Positions 6,149-13,676 of a stretch of 13,750 nt of DNA are shown here, piece by piece (position 1 is the first letter of the stretch; each line of letters begins with the position of its first letter). The stretch is from Peptostreptococcaceae bacterium. Lineage in GTDB: Bacteria; Bacillota; Clostridia; Peptostreptococcales; Peptostreptococcaceae. The notes beneath the pieces were generated by a model that was given only the letters and a program-made list of their open reading frames with translations, was not told the DNA's origin and made no database searches. The position numbers and the translations under genes are program-made. Location of the stretch: positions 1-13,750 of the forward strand of contig JASBZE010000047.1 in the NCBI GenBank assembly GCA_029983575.1, read 5' to 3'.

Positions 6149-7957
6149 ATGTTACAAATAATACTTACTTTAATATTTTATCTCATCTTGTTAGTACCGG
6201 TGAGTAAATATATATACCATATATCAGCAGGCAAAAAAACTATCTTTGATCCGATTTTTGATAGGGTTGATAATGTGGTGTATAAGCTATGTGGAGTGGA
6301 TAGAAAAAGAAGGATGAACTGGAAAGAGTACGCTATGTCACTAATAGTCACTAACTTCATAATGATGGTGATTTCATTAGTTGTACTTTCAACTCAGGGG
6401 ATAAACTTATTAAATCCAAATGGAATAGAAAACTTAAAACTAGACCTTGGGTTTAATACGGTGGTGAGCTTTATGACTAACACAAACTTGCAGCACTATG
6501 CAGGAGAGTCAAGCTTATCTTATCTATCTACAATGTTGGTGATAATATTTATGATGTTCGTATCATCAGCTAGTGGTTATGCGGTATGTATGGCATTTAT
6601 CAGAGGACTGGTAGGAAAGACAAAAAACGATATGGGAAACTTCTTTGAGGATTTAATTAGGATTACGACTAGGGTTTTGATTCCATTCTCATTTATAATA
6701 GGTCTGATACTAGTTTCTCAGGGAGTGATACAGAACTTTAGCGAAAATACAGTAGTAAATACAATCGAGGGCACAAAGCAAGTCATTCAGATGGGACCTG
6801 CCGCGGCTCTAGAAAGCATAAAACACCTAGGAACAAATGGGGGAGGATTTATTGGGGGAAATTCATCAACCCCTATAGAAAATCCAAATATAATAACAAA
6901 TATCACAGAGCTTTATTCAATGATGTTAATACCTGGATCAATGGTGGTGGTATTTGGAAAGATGCTTAGAGATAGAGTTCACGAAGGAGAAAAGGAAAAG
7001 AAAAATATACTGATAAAGAAATTTGAAGACGACGTATTGGACACGTGGGATATTAAGGCTAAAGACAGAAAACATAAAAATAACGCGGCGCCAAAGAAAA
7101 AGGAAAAAAGCGAGGGCAGGATGATATTCGTGGCGATGTCGATAATATTTGTACTTGGCTTGGCACTTTGCTTTTGGTCAGAGTCAAAGGGAAATCCAAT
7201 TTTAAAAAATTTGGGATTATCACAGACGATGGGAAGTATGGAAGGAAAAGAAGTTAGGTTTGGTATCGCACAGTCATCTCTATTTACAGCGGTCACAACA
7301 TCATTTACCACAGGGACAGTAAACAATATGCACGACAGCTTAACACCTCTTGGAGGATTGGTTCCACTACTTAATATGATGTTAAATGTGGTTTTTGGTG
7401 GAGCTGGAGTAGGTCTAATGAATATGATACTCTACGCAATCTTGGGAGTGTTTATCTGTGGACTGATGATAGGTAGAACACCTGAATACCTAGGAAAAAA
7501 AATAGAGGGAAGAGAAATGAAGCTAACATCATTAGCCATAATAATTCATCCGTTTTTTATATTGCTATTTACTGCAATAGCACTGAGCACTTCTCAGGGA
7601 ATAGCTGGAATAACAAATGGTGGATTTCACGGAATAACACAGATAGTTTATGAGTACGCATCAGCTGCTGCAAACAATGGTTCAGGATTTGAGGGATTAA
7701 ACGACAACACTATATTTTGGAATATAAGTACCGGTATAGTGATGTTGCTTAGCAGATACATACCGATTGTACTTCAACTGGCGATTGCGGGAAATCTTAT
7801 GAAAAAGAGATTTGTCGTAGAATCTCCGGGAACACTAAAGACCGATGGGCTTAATTTCTCCATGATATTGGTATTTGTAGTTTTCGTATTTGCAGCATTA
7901 ACTTTTTTACCAGTGCTAATACTTGGACCTGTGTCTGAGTTTTTGAGTATGGTATAG
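6149..7957 (+). CDS. kdpA: Potassium-transporting ATPase channel subunit KdpA
   Basis: Membrane subunit that binds and conducts K+ in the KdpFABC pump (a relative of the Trk/Ktr superfamily). From the ATG at 6149 it has 602 residues, longer than the usual ~557. The four pore-filter regions are present: TNTNLQHYAGE (110-120), GTNGGGFIGGN (228-238), GTVNNMHDSLTPLGG (389-403) and ANNGSGFEG (508-516), along with about ten hydrophobic segments. The extra length is mainly a Lys/Glu/Asp-rich stretch at about 277-323, between filters 2 and 3, where E. coli KdpA passes almost directly from an Asp-Arg-rich turn to the next helix; by the positive-inside rule it is cytosolic. The gene follows kdpF by 26 bases and precedes kdpB by 16. 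Confidence 0.97.
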   Translation: MLQIILTLIFYLILLVPVSKYIYHISAGKKTIFDPIFDRVDNVVYKLCGVDRKRRMNWKEYAMSLIVTNFIMMVISLVVLSTQGINLLNPNGIENLKLDLGFNTVVSFMTNTNLQHYAGESSLSYLSTMLVIIFMMFVSSASGYAVCMAFIRGLVGKTKNDMGNFFEDLIRITTRVLIPFSFIIGLILVSQGVIQNFSENTVVNTIEGTKQVIQMGPAAALESIKHLGTNGGGFIGGNSSTPIENPNIITNITELYSMMLIPGSMVVVFGKMLRDRVHEGEKEKKNILIKKFEDDVLDTWDIKAKDRKHKNNAAPKKKEKSEGRMIFVAMSIIFVLGLALCFWSESKGNPILKNLGLSQTMGSMEGKEVRFGIAQSSLFTAVTTSFTTGTVNNMHDSLTPLGGLVPLLNMMLNVVFGGAGVGLMNMILYAILGVFICGLMIGRTPEYLGKKIEGREMKLTSLAIIIHPFFILLFTAIALSTSQGIAGITNGGFHGITQIVYEYASAAANNGSGFEGLNDNTIFWNISTGIVMLLSRYIPIVLQLAIAGNLMKKRFVVESPGTLKTDGLNFSMILVFVVFVFAALTFLPVLILGPVSEFLSMV

Positions 7958-7973
7958 AAGGGAGATAGTTAAG

Positions 7974-10151
7974 ATGAAAAAAGAGATTGAAGAGAGAGAA
8001 GCAAATAAAGAAAAAAAAGAGATAGACAACAACAGAGGAAAAAAAGAGATAAAAGAAAAAAAGTGGACAGGATATAAAAAAGAAATAAAAGATAAAAAAC
8101 TAAAAAAGAAAAATTCAAAATATGATAATAAACTAATAAAAGAGGCACTTAAGGGATCTTTTATAAAATTAAATCCCGCCTACATGATTAAAAATCCCGT
8201 TATGTTCGTTGTGGAGGTTTGCTTGTTTATAACATTGTTAGTCACCATATCACCGGGGATTTTTGGAGATATAGTAAAAACCAAAGATATACAAGTATAT
8301 AATGCAATAGTTTCTTTGATATTGTTCGTCACCATACTCTTTGCAAATTTCGCTGAGTCAGTAGCGGAAGGTAGAGGAAAGGCACAGGCGGAGAGTCTTA
8401 AAAAAACTCAGCAAAATACAAAGGCAAGGGTAATCTATCCAGATGGTAGCGAGAGGATAATATCTTCTAGTGAACTAAAAAAAGGCGATACAGTATTAGT
8501 AAATGCAGGAGAGGTCATTCCTAGTGATGGAGATGTAATCGAGGGTGTTGCTTCCGTTGACGAGTCAGCTATCACAGGAGAGTCCGCCCCTGTAGTGAGG
8601 GAGAGCGGAGGAGATTTCACATCTGTTACAGGGGGAACTACAGTGGTTTCAGACTGGCTAAAGATTGTAATAACCTCAGAACAGGGAGATAGCTTCCTTG
8701 ATAGGATGATAAAATTAGTGGAGGGAGCTTCTCGTAAAAAGACCCCAAATGAAATAGCCCTATCAACCCTCCTAGTCTCACTGACAATAATATTTCTAAT
8801 AGTCATAGTTACGCTTAGACCTATAGGGATGTACGTAGGAGTAAAGATCCAAACTTCAATACTTATAGCCCTTGGAGTTTGCTTGATACCAACCACTATC
8901 GGTGGGTTGTTATCTGCCATAGGTATAGCAGGTATGGATAGGGTCACACAGTTTAACGTAATCGCAAAATCCGGAAAATCAGTCGAGGCTTGTGGGGACG
9001 TAGATACGATGATACTGGATAAAACAGGAACAATTACATTTGGAAACAGATTGGCGGCAGACTTTTTGGAGGTAAATGGAGTATCAAAGCAAGAACTCAT
9101 CAGGGCAGCTGCGATATCAAGCATTTACGACCAGACGCCAGAGGGAAAATCAACATTAGAACTGGCAAATTACATGGGTAGTGAAGTAGAAGAAATACAG
9201 GGAGCAGAATTTATTGAGTTCACAGCTCAGACTAGAATGAGCGGTATTGATTTACCAAATGGAGTAAAAATTAGAAAGGGAGCCTCAGATGCCATAGAAA
9301 AATACGTAGCCCACATAGGAGGAAGTATCCCAAGTAACTTAAGAAAAATAGTCGACGACGTATCTAGCCTAGGAGGAACACCTCTAACAGTAGCCGAGGG
9401 AAATAAAATACTAGGGGTAATATATCTAAAAGACACTGTAAAACCAGGCATGAGAGAGAGGTTTGAAAGACTTAGGTCAATAGGAATAAAGACGATAATG
9501 TGTACGGGAGACAACCCACTTACAGCAGCGACAATAGCAAAGGAAGCAGGGGTTGACGCCTTTGTAGCAGAGTGTAAACCAGAGGATAAGATAGATGTAA
9601 TAAAAAGAGAACAGGCGATGGGTAAGATAGTAGCTATGACGGGCGACGGTACAAATGATGCACCGGCCTTAGCACAGGCAGATGTCGGAATAGCTATGAA
9701 CTCAGGAACCAACGCAGCAAAAGAAGCAGCAAATATGGTGGACTTAGACTCAGATCCGACAAAGATAATAGAAGTTGTAGAAATTGGTAAACAACTACTA
9801 ATAACAAGGGGAAGTTTAACGACATTTTCAATAGCAAACGACATTGCAAAATACTTTGCGATAATACCTGCGATGTTTATGATATCAATACCTAAGATGA
9901 GCGTACTAAACGTAATGGGGCTAACAACTCCTTACAGCGCTATATTATCAGCATTGATATTTAATGCAATAATAATACCTTCCCTAATACCACTAGCAAT
10001 GAAGGGAGTTAGGTACAGGGCATTGTCTTCAGGAAAGCTCTTAGCTAGAAATATGTTGATCTACGGGCTTGGAGGAGTGCTCACACCTTTTGTGGGGATT
10101 AAGCTAATAGACTTAATCATCTCTCCAATACTTCGCGGAATGGGAATGTAG
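7974..10151 (+). CDS. kdpB: Potassium-transporting P-type ATPase subunit KdpB
   Basis: Catalytic subunit of the Kdp pump; hydrolyses ATP to drive K+ uptake. Motifs: actuator-domain TGES (201-204), membrane motif CLIPTTIGG (303-311), phosphorylation site Asp349 in DKTGTIT, nucleotide-binding KGASDA (435-440), and hinge TGDGTNDAPA (556-565). Ser204 corresponds to the E. coli Ser162 that mediates inhibition by phosphorylation. The numbering offset to E. coli (Asp307, Ser162) is 42 at both sites, so this 725-residue protein carries about 42 extra N-terminal residues. They are very rich in Lys/Glu with KKEI four times (2-5, 14-17, 23-26, 35-38). The start is firm: a GGGAG ribosome site precedes the ATG at 7974, and the next in-frame ATG (residue 71) would cut into the conserved LNP...NPVMF segment. 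kdpC follows after an unusually long 121-base gap. Confidence 0.97.
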   Translation: MKKEIEEREANKEKKEIDNNRGKKEIKEKKWTGYKKEIKDKKLKKKNSKYDNKLIKEALKGSFIKLNPAYMIKNPVMFVVEVCLFITLLVTISPGIFGDIVKTKDIQVYNAIVSLILFVTILFANFAESVAEGRGKAQAESLKKTQQNTKARVIYPDGSERIISSSELKKGDTVLVNAGEVIPSDGDVIEGVASVDESAITGESAPVVRESGGDFTSVTGGTTVVSDWLKIVITSEQGDSFLDRMIKLVEGASRKKTPNEIALSTLLVSLTIIFLIVIVTLRPIGMYVGVKIQTSILIALGVCLIPTTIGGLLSAIGIAGMDRVTQFNVIAKSGKSVEACGDVDTMILDKTGTITFGNRLAADFLEVNGVSKQELIRAAAISSIYDQTPEGKSTLELANYMGSEVEEIQGAEFIEFTAQTRMSGIDLPNGVKIRKGASDAIEKYVAHIGGSIPSNLRKIVDDVSSLGGTPLTVAEGNKILGVIYLKDTVKPGMRERFERLRSIGIKTIMCTGDNPLTAATIAKEAGVDAFVAECKPEDKIDVIKREQAMGKIVAMTGDGTNDAPALAQADVGIAMNSGTNAAKEAANMVDLDSDPTKIIEVVEIGKQLLITRGSLTTFSIANDIAKYFAIIPAMFMISIPKMSVLNVMGLTTPYSAILSALIFNAIIIPSLIPLAMKGVRYRALSSGKLLARNMLIYGLGGVLTPFVGIKLIDLIISPILRGMGM

Positions 10152-10272
10152 TACAAAATACAGTGATATAAATAATAACAGGTATAAATAATAAAAAATA
10201 TGAACAAAATATTATTCAGTACAAAACCATTTGTAAAAATAAAAGTGACAATGTGCAAAATGAGGTGAGATT
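10152..10272 (+). other. kdpB-kdpC intergenic gap with direct repeat and hairpin
   Basis: This AT-rich 121-base spacer breaks an otherwise tight operon. It holds a 12-base direct repeat, TATAAATAATAA, at 10167-10178 and 10183-10194 (period 16), and a hairpin TACAAA-ACCA-TTTGTA (10220-10235) without a U-tract. The kdpC ribosome site GAGGTGAG (10262-10269) closes the gap. A 22-codon ORF from 10200 has no ribosome site and is not called. Confidence 0.5.
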
Positions 10273-10911
10273 ATGGGAATTAGACTTGGAAAGATTTTAA
10301 AGCAGGGATTGAGGCTGACATTAGTGATGATGGTAATCTGTGGTTTGGTTTATCCATTTTGCTTAAATGTATTTGCAGGGACCTTCTTTAAAAATCAAAG
10401 TGAAGGAAGTTTAATAGAAATAGATGGGAAAAAAGTAGGGGCATTAAACGTCGGTCAGGAGTTTACCGAGGATTACTACCTATGGTCAAGACCATCAAGC
10501 AAACACTACAACACTTACAGTGAAGTAGGTTCAAAAAAAATATACAGTGACGGAAGTGAGTTTCAGGGAGTTGGTTCAGGTTCATCTAACCTAGCCGCCA
10601 CCAATCCTGAACTTAAAAAAAGAATAAAATCTGATATATCAAAACTACAAGACAAAGACACTGGACTAAAGGTTAAAGATATACCGGAGGATTTGGTAAC
10701 TGAGTCAGGATCTGGACTTGATCCTGAAATCAGCCCACAGGCAGCGGAAATTCAGATTAGGAGGATTTCAAAGGCATCTGGTTTGAGTGAGGCTACTATT
10801 AGGGAGATTATAAAGGAAAATACGAGGGAGAAGTTTTTTGGTGTGTTTGGTGAGAGAGGAGTAAATGTACTTAGGTGTAATGTTGAAATTTACAAGTTGA
10901 TGAAGGGTTAG
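10273..10911 (+). CDS. kdpC: Potassium-transporting ATPase subunit KdpC
   Basis: Accessory subunit that links KdpA and KdpB and supports nucleotide affinity; one N-terminal membrane helix (about 15-36) with the rest outside. Family signatures in order: VYPFCL (26-31), GSLIEIDGKKVGALNVGQEF (45-64), WSRPSS (71-76), SGSSNLAATNPEL (102-114), LVTESGSGLDPEISPQAAEIQ (140-160) and the C-terminal GERGVNVL segment. At 212 residues it is somewhat longer than E. coli KdpC (~190), mostly through extra residues between the RPSS and SGSSNLA motifs, which is common in Gram-positive versions. The ATG at 10273 has a good ribosome site (GAGGTGAG). It ends the kdp operon; a strong terminator follows at 10963. 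Confidence 0.96.
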   Translation: MGIRLGKILKQGLRLTLVMMVICGLVYPFCLNVFAGTFFKNQSEGSLIEIDGKKVGALNVGQEFTEDYYLWSRPSSKHYNTYSEVGSKKIYSDGSEFQGVGSGSSNLAATNPELKKRIKSDISKLQDKDTGLKVKDIPEDLVTESGSGLDPEISPQAAEIQIRRISKASGLSEATIREIIKENTREKFFGVFGERGVNVLRCNVEIYKLMKG

Positions 10912-10962
10912 TTTTAGAAGGATTTTAGCTAAGGCAGTGTATGGATGTCAATATATAATGAA

Positions 10963-10998
10963 AAAAGACTTTCGGATGTTTTTGTCCGAAAGTCTTTT
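10963..10998. terminator. Perfect 14-bp hairpin, probable bidirectional terminator
   Basis: AAAAGACTTTCGGA (10963-10976) pairs perfectly with TCCGAAAGTCTTTT (10985-10998) around an 8-base loop TGTTTTTG. On the + strand it ends in TTTTCCTT. On the - strand it would end in six T from the A run at 10961-10966. It ends the kdpFABC transcript and insulates the desulfurase gene. Confidence 0.88.
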
Positions 10999-11041
10999 CC
11001 TTATCTATATAGCTGAGGGATTTCTAATGCATACAAAAATA

Positions 11042-11050
11042 TGGTATAAT
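11042..11050 (+). promoter_or_regulatory. Extended -10 promoter for the desulfurase-thiI genes
   Basis: TGG followed by a perfect TATAAT (11045-11050) lies 22 bases before the start codon and just after the kdp terminator. The -35 region (about 11022-11027) is poor. The short leader leaves room only for the ribosome site GAGGTGA (11062-11068). Confidence 0.6.
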
Positions 11051-11072
11051 AAACATGAATTGAGGTGAAATC

Positions 11073-12224
11073 ATGAGTATATACTTAGATAATAGTGCTA
11101 CTACTAGACCATACAAAGAGGTAATCGAAACTATGGTCAGTTTTTTAAGCGAAGATTTTCAAAATCCATCAGCAGCATATAGGGATGGATTAAATATAGA
11201 GAGAAAGATAAAAAAAGCTAGAGAAGATATAGCAAAAACACTAGGTGCCAGGTCGGATGAAATAATTTTTACATCTGGGGGTACTGAGTCAAACAATCAA
11301 ATAATAAAAGGTGTTGCGAGGTATAATAAGGCAAGAAAAAAACATATAATAACCTCTCAAATTGAACATCCATCAGTATTAAACTCTTTTTATGATTTAG
11401 AGAGAGAGGGATTTGATATTACGGTTTTGGGTGTAGATAAAAAAGGCAGGATAGATATAGATGAATTAAAATCTGCTCTTAGAGAGGATACTTGTCTGGT
11501 TTCGATGATGCACGTTAATAATGAGATAGGAGTTATAGCTGATATCAAAGAAATATCCAAGGCGATAAAGTCTTTTAACGAGGATATTGTGTTTCACGTG
11601 GATGCGGTTCAATCCTACGGTAAGCTTAGGTTTACTGTAGATGAGCTTGGGATTGACGCACTTAGTGCCAGCGGTCACAAGATTCACGGACCTAAGGGTA
11701 TTGGGCTATTGTACGTCAGAAGGGGAGTTGAGTTTTCTCCACTAATTTCAGGCGGCGGTCAGGAGAGAGGTCTGAGATCCGGTACTGAAAATGTGGCGGG
11801 TATTATGGGCCTTGCCAAGGCCGTCGAGATATTGTTCAATGGTTTAGATGAGAAGATAGAGTATATGAAAAAATACAGGGATACTCTTAAAAATAAAATT
11901 GTAGATGAAATAGATGGAGTTAGGATAAATTCTTTTGACGATGGAGTTTGTCATATTTTAAATGTGAGTTTTTTGGGGATTAAGGGAGAGGTTCTCCTTC
12001 ATTTTCTTGAAAATGACGATATTTCGGTGTCAACAGGTTCTGCTTGTTCTGCTAAAAAACCGGGAAGCAGGGTACTCAAGGCTTTGAAACTCAGCGATGA
12101 TGCACTTGAGGGTGCGGTTAGATTTAGTATATCTGAAGAGAATAATATGGATGAGATCGATGAGGTAGTTGAAAAGATAAAGACTCATCTATCTAGGATT
12201 AGAAAGATTTCCGGTTATAAGTAG
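11073..12224 (+). CDS. Cysteine desulfurase, NifS/IscS family, partner of ThiI
   Basis: PLP-dependent enzyme that converts cysteine to alanine and carries the released sulfur as a persulfide. Key residues: YLDNSATT (4-11) near the N-terminus, SGGTESNN (68-75) for the PLP phosphate, His99 in EHP, the DAVQ motif (177-180), the PLP lysine Lys203 in SGHKIHGPKG, RSGTEN (235-240), and catalytic Cys325 in STGSACSA. Length 383 is normal. The gene lies directly upstream of thiI on the same strand, as nifZ does next to thiI in Bacillus subtilis, so it most likely serves tRNA 4-thiouridine (and perhaps thiamine) synthesis rather than general Fe-S assembly; no iscU or other Fe-S gene is in the window. 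The last nine codons and the stop belong to a 28-bp tandem repeat. Confidence 0.93.
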   Translation: MSIYLDNSATTRPYKEVIETMVSFLSEDFQNPSAAYRDGLNIERKIKKAREDIAKTLGARSDEIIFTSGGTESNNQIIKGVARYNKARKKHIITSQIEHPSVLNSFYDLEREGFDITVLGVDKKGRIDIDELKSALREDTCLVSMMHVNNEIGVIADIKEISKAIKSFNEDIVFHVDAVQSYGKLRFTVDELGIDALSASGHKIHGPKGIGLLYVRRGVEFSPLISGGGQERGLRSGTENVAGIMGLAKAVEILFNGLDEKIEYMKKYRDTLKNKIVDEIDGVRINSFDDGVCHILNVSFLGIKGEVLLHFLENDDISVSTGSACSAKKPGSRVLKALKLSDDALEGAVRFSISEENNMDEIDEVVEKIKTHLSRIRKISGYK

Positions 12225-12333
12225 TTTTAAAAAGTTTTTTGGATATAGTTAGGTTTTGAGAGATTTTTGGATGCGAGTAGCTTTAGAAAGATTTCTAGAT
12301 ACAGGTAGATTTTGAAAGGATGATGTGATGTAT
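12194..12333 (+). repeat. Degenerate 28-bp tandem repeat bridging desulfurase stop and thiI start
   Basis: Five consecutive 28-base units begin at 12194, 12222, 12250, 12278 and 12306, each starting with TAG. The shared core is approximately TAGNTTTAGAAAGATTTY, followed by a GGATA-like tail. Unit 1 (12194) is within the desulfurase coding end. The TAG of unit 2 (12222-12224) is its stop codon. Unit 5 is diverged and holds the thiI ribosome site and start. By hand count, pairs of the first four units share about 18 to 21 of 28 bases with no gaps. Confidence 0.75.
12314..12320 (+). promoter_or_regulatory. Ribosome binding site of thiI
   Basis: GAAAGGA lies seven bases before the ATG at 12328 but only four before the in-frame GTG at 12325, so the ATG is preferred. 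The site falls where repeat unit 5 begins to diverge from the 28-base consensus. Confidence 0.6.
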
Positions 12334-13500
12334 AATTTATTGATTGTGAAGTATGGAGAAATCGGCGTTAAGGGAAAAAATAGATATATTTTTGAAAATA
12401 AGTTGATTAAGAATATTAAAAATGTGCTTAACTCAATTGGTGAGTTTAAGGTGTATAAGGAATATGGTAGGATCTACGTAGATTTAAATGACGTAGATTA
12501 TAATATAGTAGCAAATGAAGTCAAAAAGGTTTTTGGTGTAGTTGGTGTGGCGCCGGCAGTTAAGGAAAAGAAGTCTTATGACGGGCTTAAAGATTTAGCT
12601 CTTGAGCAGCTTAAAGAGGAGATTGAAAATGGGGCGAAGACTTTTAAAGTCGAGACTAAGAGAGGGGATAAGAGTTTTCCTATGACTTCTTTTGAAATGA
12701 GTGCCGATATTGGCGGATATCTTCTCAAAAACTTAGATGGAAAGATAAAAGTCGATGTCAAAAAGCCTGATGTTAAGGTGATTTGCGAGTATAGAAGAGA
12801 GTGGGTCATGTGTTATACCAAGGTCATTCCAGGCTTTGGAGGTCTTCCGGTCGGTACAAATGGCAGGGCGATGGTTCTGCTTTCTGGAGGTATAGACAGT
12901 CCGGTTTCCGCTTGGGAGATTGCAAAAAGAGGTATGAGCATAGAGGCAGTACACTTTCATTCTTATCCTTTTACAAATGAGAGAAGTCAAGATAAGGTCA
13001 GGGAGTTGGCAAAGATTATCTCCAAATATACTGGTGAGTTTAGGCTTCATATGGTTAACCTAACTGAGATACACGAGCAGATTGCAGAGAAGTGTAGGGA
13101 TGAAGAGAGAACCATATTGGCTCGTAGGTTTATGATGAGGATTGCGGAAAAGATATCCAATGATAGAAATTTTAACGCTCTTGTAACTGGGGAGAGTATA
13201 GGTCAAGTGGCGAGCCAAACTATTGAGGGGCTTACTTGCACTAATGACGCTGTCGATATTCTCGTCTTAAGACCTCTTATCACCATGGATAAGATTGAGA
13301 TTATCAAGATTGCTGAGATGATAGAGACTTATGAGACTTCTATAATACCTGAGGCGGATTGCTGTTCACTTTTTGCACCTAAAAAGCCGATCACTAAACC
13401 TAAGGTAGATAGGATAAGACGTTCTGAGGAGAAGTTAGATGTAGAGGGTCTTGTTGAGAGGGCTGTGGATAATATGACGACGGAGCTGATTAAGTACTAA
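12328..13500 (+). CDS. thiI: tRNA 4-thiouridine synthase ThiI, short form
   Basis: Activates uridine 8 of tRNA by adenylation and inserts sulfur to give 4-thiouridine; in many bacteria it also supplies sulfur for the thiamine thiazole. Domains in order: N-terminal ferredoxin-like domain beginning MYNLLIVKYGEIGVKGKNR, THUMP tRNA-binding domain (about 60-165), and a PP-loop ATPase domain with SGGIDSP (186-192). Further signatures are TGESIGQVASQT (287-298), LRPL (314-317) and DCCSLFAPKKPITKP (344-358). It has 390 residues and stops after the PP-loop domain, so it lacks the C-terminal rhodanese domain of E. coli ThiI (482 residues). It resembles the B. subtilis form, which takes sulfur directly from a dedicated desulfurase; the gene just upstream fits that role. 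The first codon is taken as ATG 12328 rather than GTG 12325. Confidence 0.95.
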   Translation: MYNLLIVKYGEIGVKGKNRYIFENKLIKNIKNVLNSIGEFKVYKEYGRIYVDLNDVDYNIVANEVKKVFGVVGVAPAVKEKKSYDGLKDLALEQLKEEIENGAKTFKVETKRGDKSFPMTSFEMSADIGGYLLKNLDGKIKVDVKKPDVKVICEYRREWVMCYTKVIPGFGGLPVGTNGRAMVLLSGGIDSPVSAWEIAKRGMSIEAVHFHSYPFTNERSQDKVRELAKIISKYTGEFRLHMVNLTEIHEQIAEKCRDEERTILARRFMMRIAEKISNDRNFNALVTGESIGQVASQTIEGLTCTNDAVDILVLRPLITMDKIEIIKIAEMIETYETSIIPEADCCSLFAPKKPITKPKVDRIRRSEEKLDVEGLVERAVDNMTTELIKY

Positions 13501-13571
13501 TGTTGAGAAACTACAAGAAAGAGAACTTAATGTTGTTATGAAACGGAGAAACGGTGATATATGGATAACAT

Positions 13572-13599
13572 ACTAGGTAACTTATGTGTATTACCTAGT
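13572..13599. repeat. 9-bp inverted repeat downstream of thiI
   Basis: ACTAGGTAA (13572-13580) and TTACCTAGT (13591-13599) are perfectly complementary around a 10-base loop. No U-tract follows, so it is a poor terminator. It could stabilise the 3' end of the thiI mRNA or be an operator for a gene beyond the window. Confidence 0.5.
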
Positions 13600-13651
13600 C
13601 ATGCTATCTATATAAAATGTTTCTAACTATAGATTTTTAGTTATTATATTG

Positions 13652-13676
13652 AATAAAACATTAGGTTTATTTTTTT
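13652..13676 (+). terminator. Weak terminator candidate after thiI
   Basis: AATAAAAC can pair with GTTTATT (one bulged A) around a 5-base loop, followed immediately by a run of T ending at 13676. The stem is almost all A-T and therefore weak. It is the best terminator candidate on the + strand after thiI. Confidence 0.35.

Noticed and set aside
8435..9124. Long open frame of 229 codons on the - strand inside kdpB
   Set aside because: It lies wholly antisense to a clear P-type ATPase gene, has no recognisable domain, and its Ser/Pro/Thr/Ile-rich composition is what the reverse of such coding sequence gives.
9227..9844. Open frame of 205 codons on the - strand inside kdpB
   Set aside because: Same situation: it mirrors the conserved phosphorylation and hinge region of kdpB on the other strand and has no independent support.
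10200..10268. 22-codon ORF in the kdpB-kdpC gap, ending four bases before the kdpC start
   Set aside because: There is no ribosome site upstream, it is highly AT-rich, and there is no recognisable membrane or domain pattern. Coupling to kdpC is possible but unsupported.
10954..10959. TATAAT after kdpC as a promoter
   Set aside because: It has no -35 or extended TG motif and sits immediately before a strong terminator, so any transcript would end at once.
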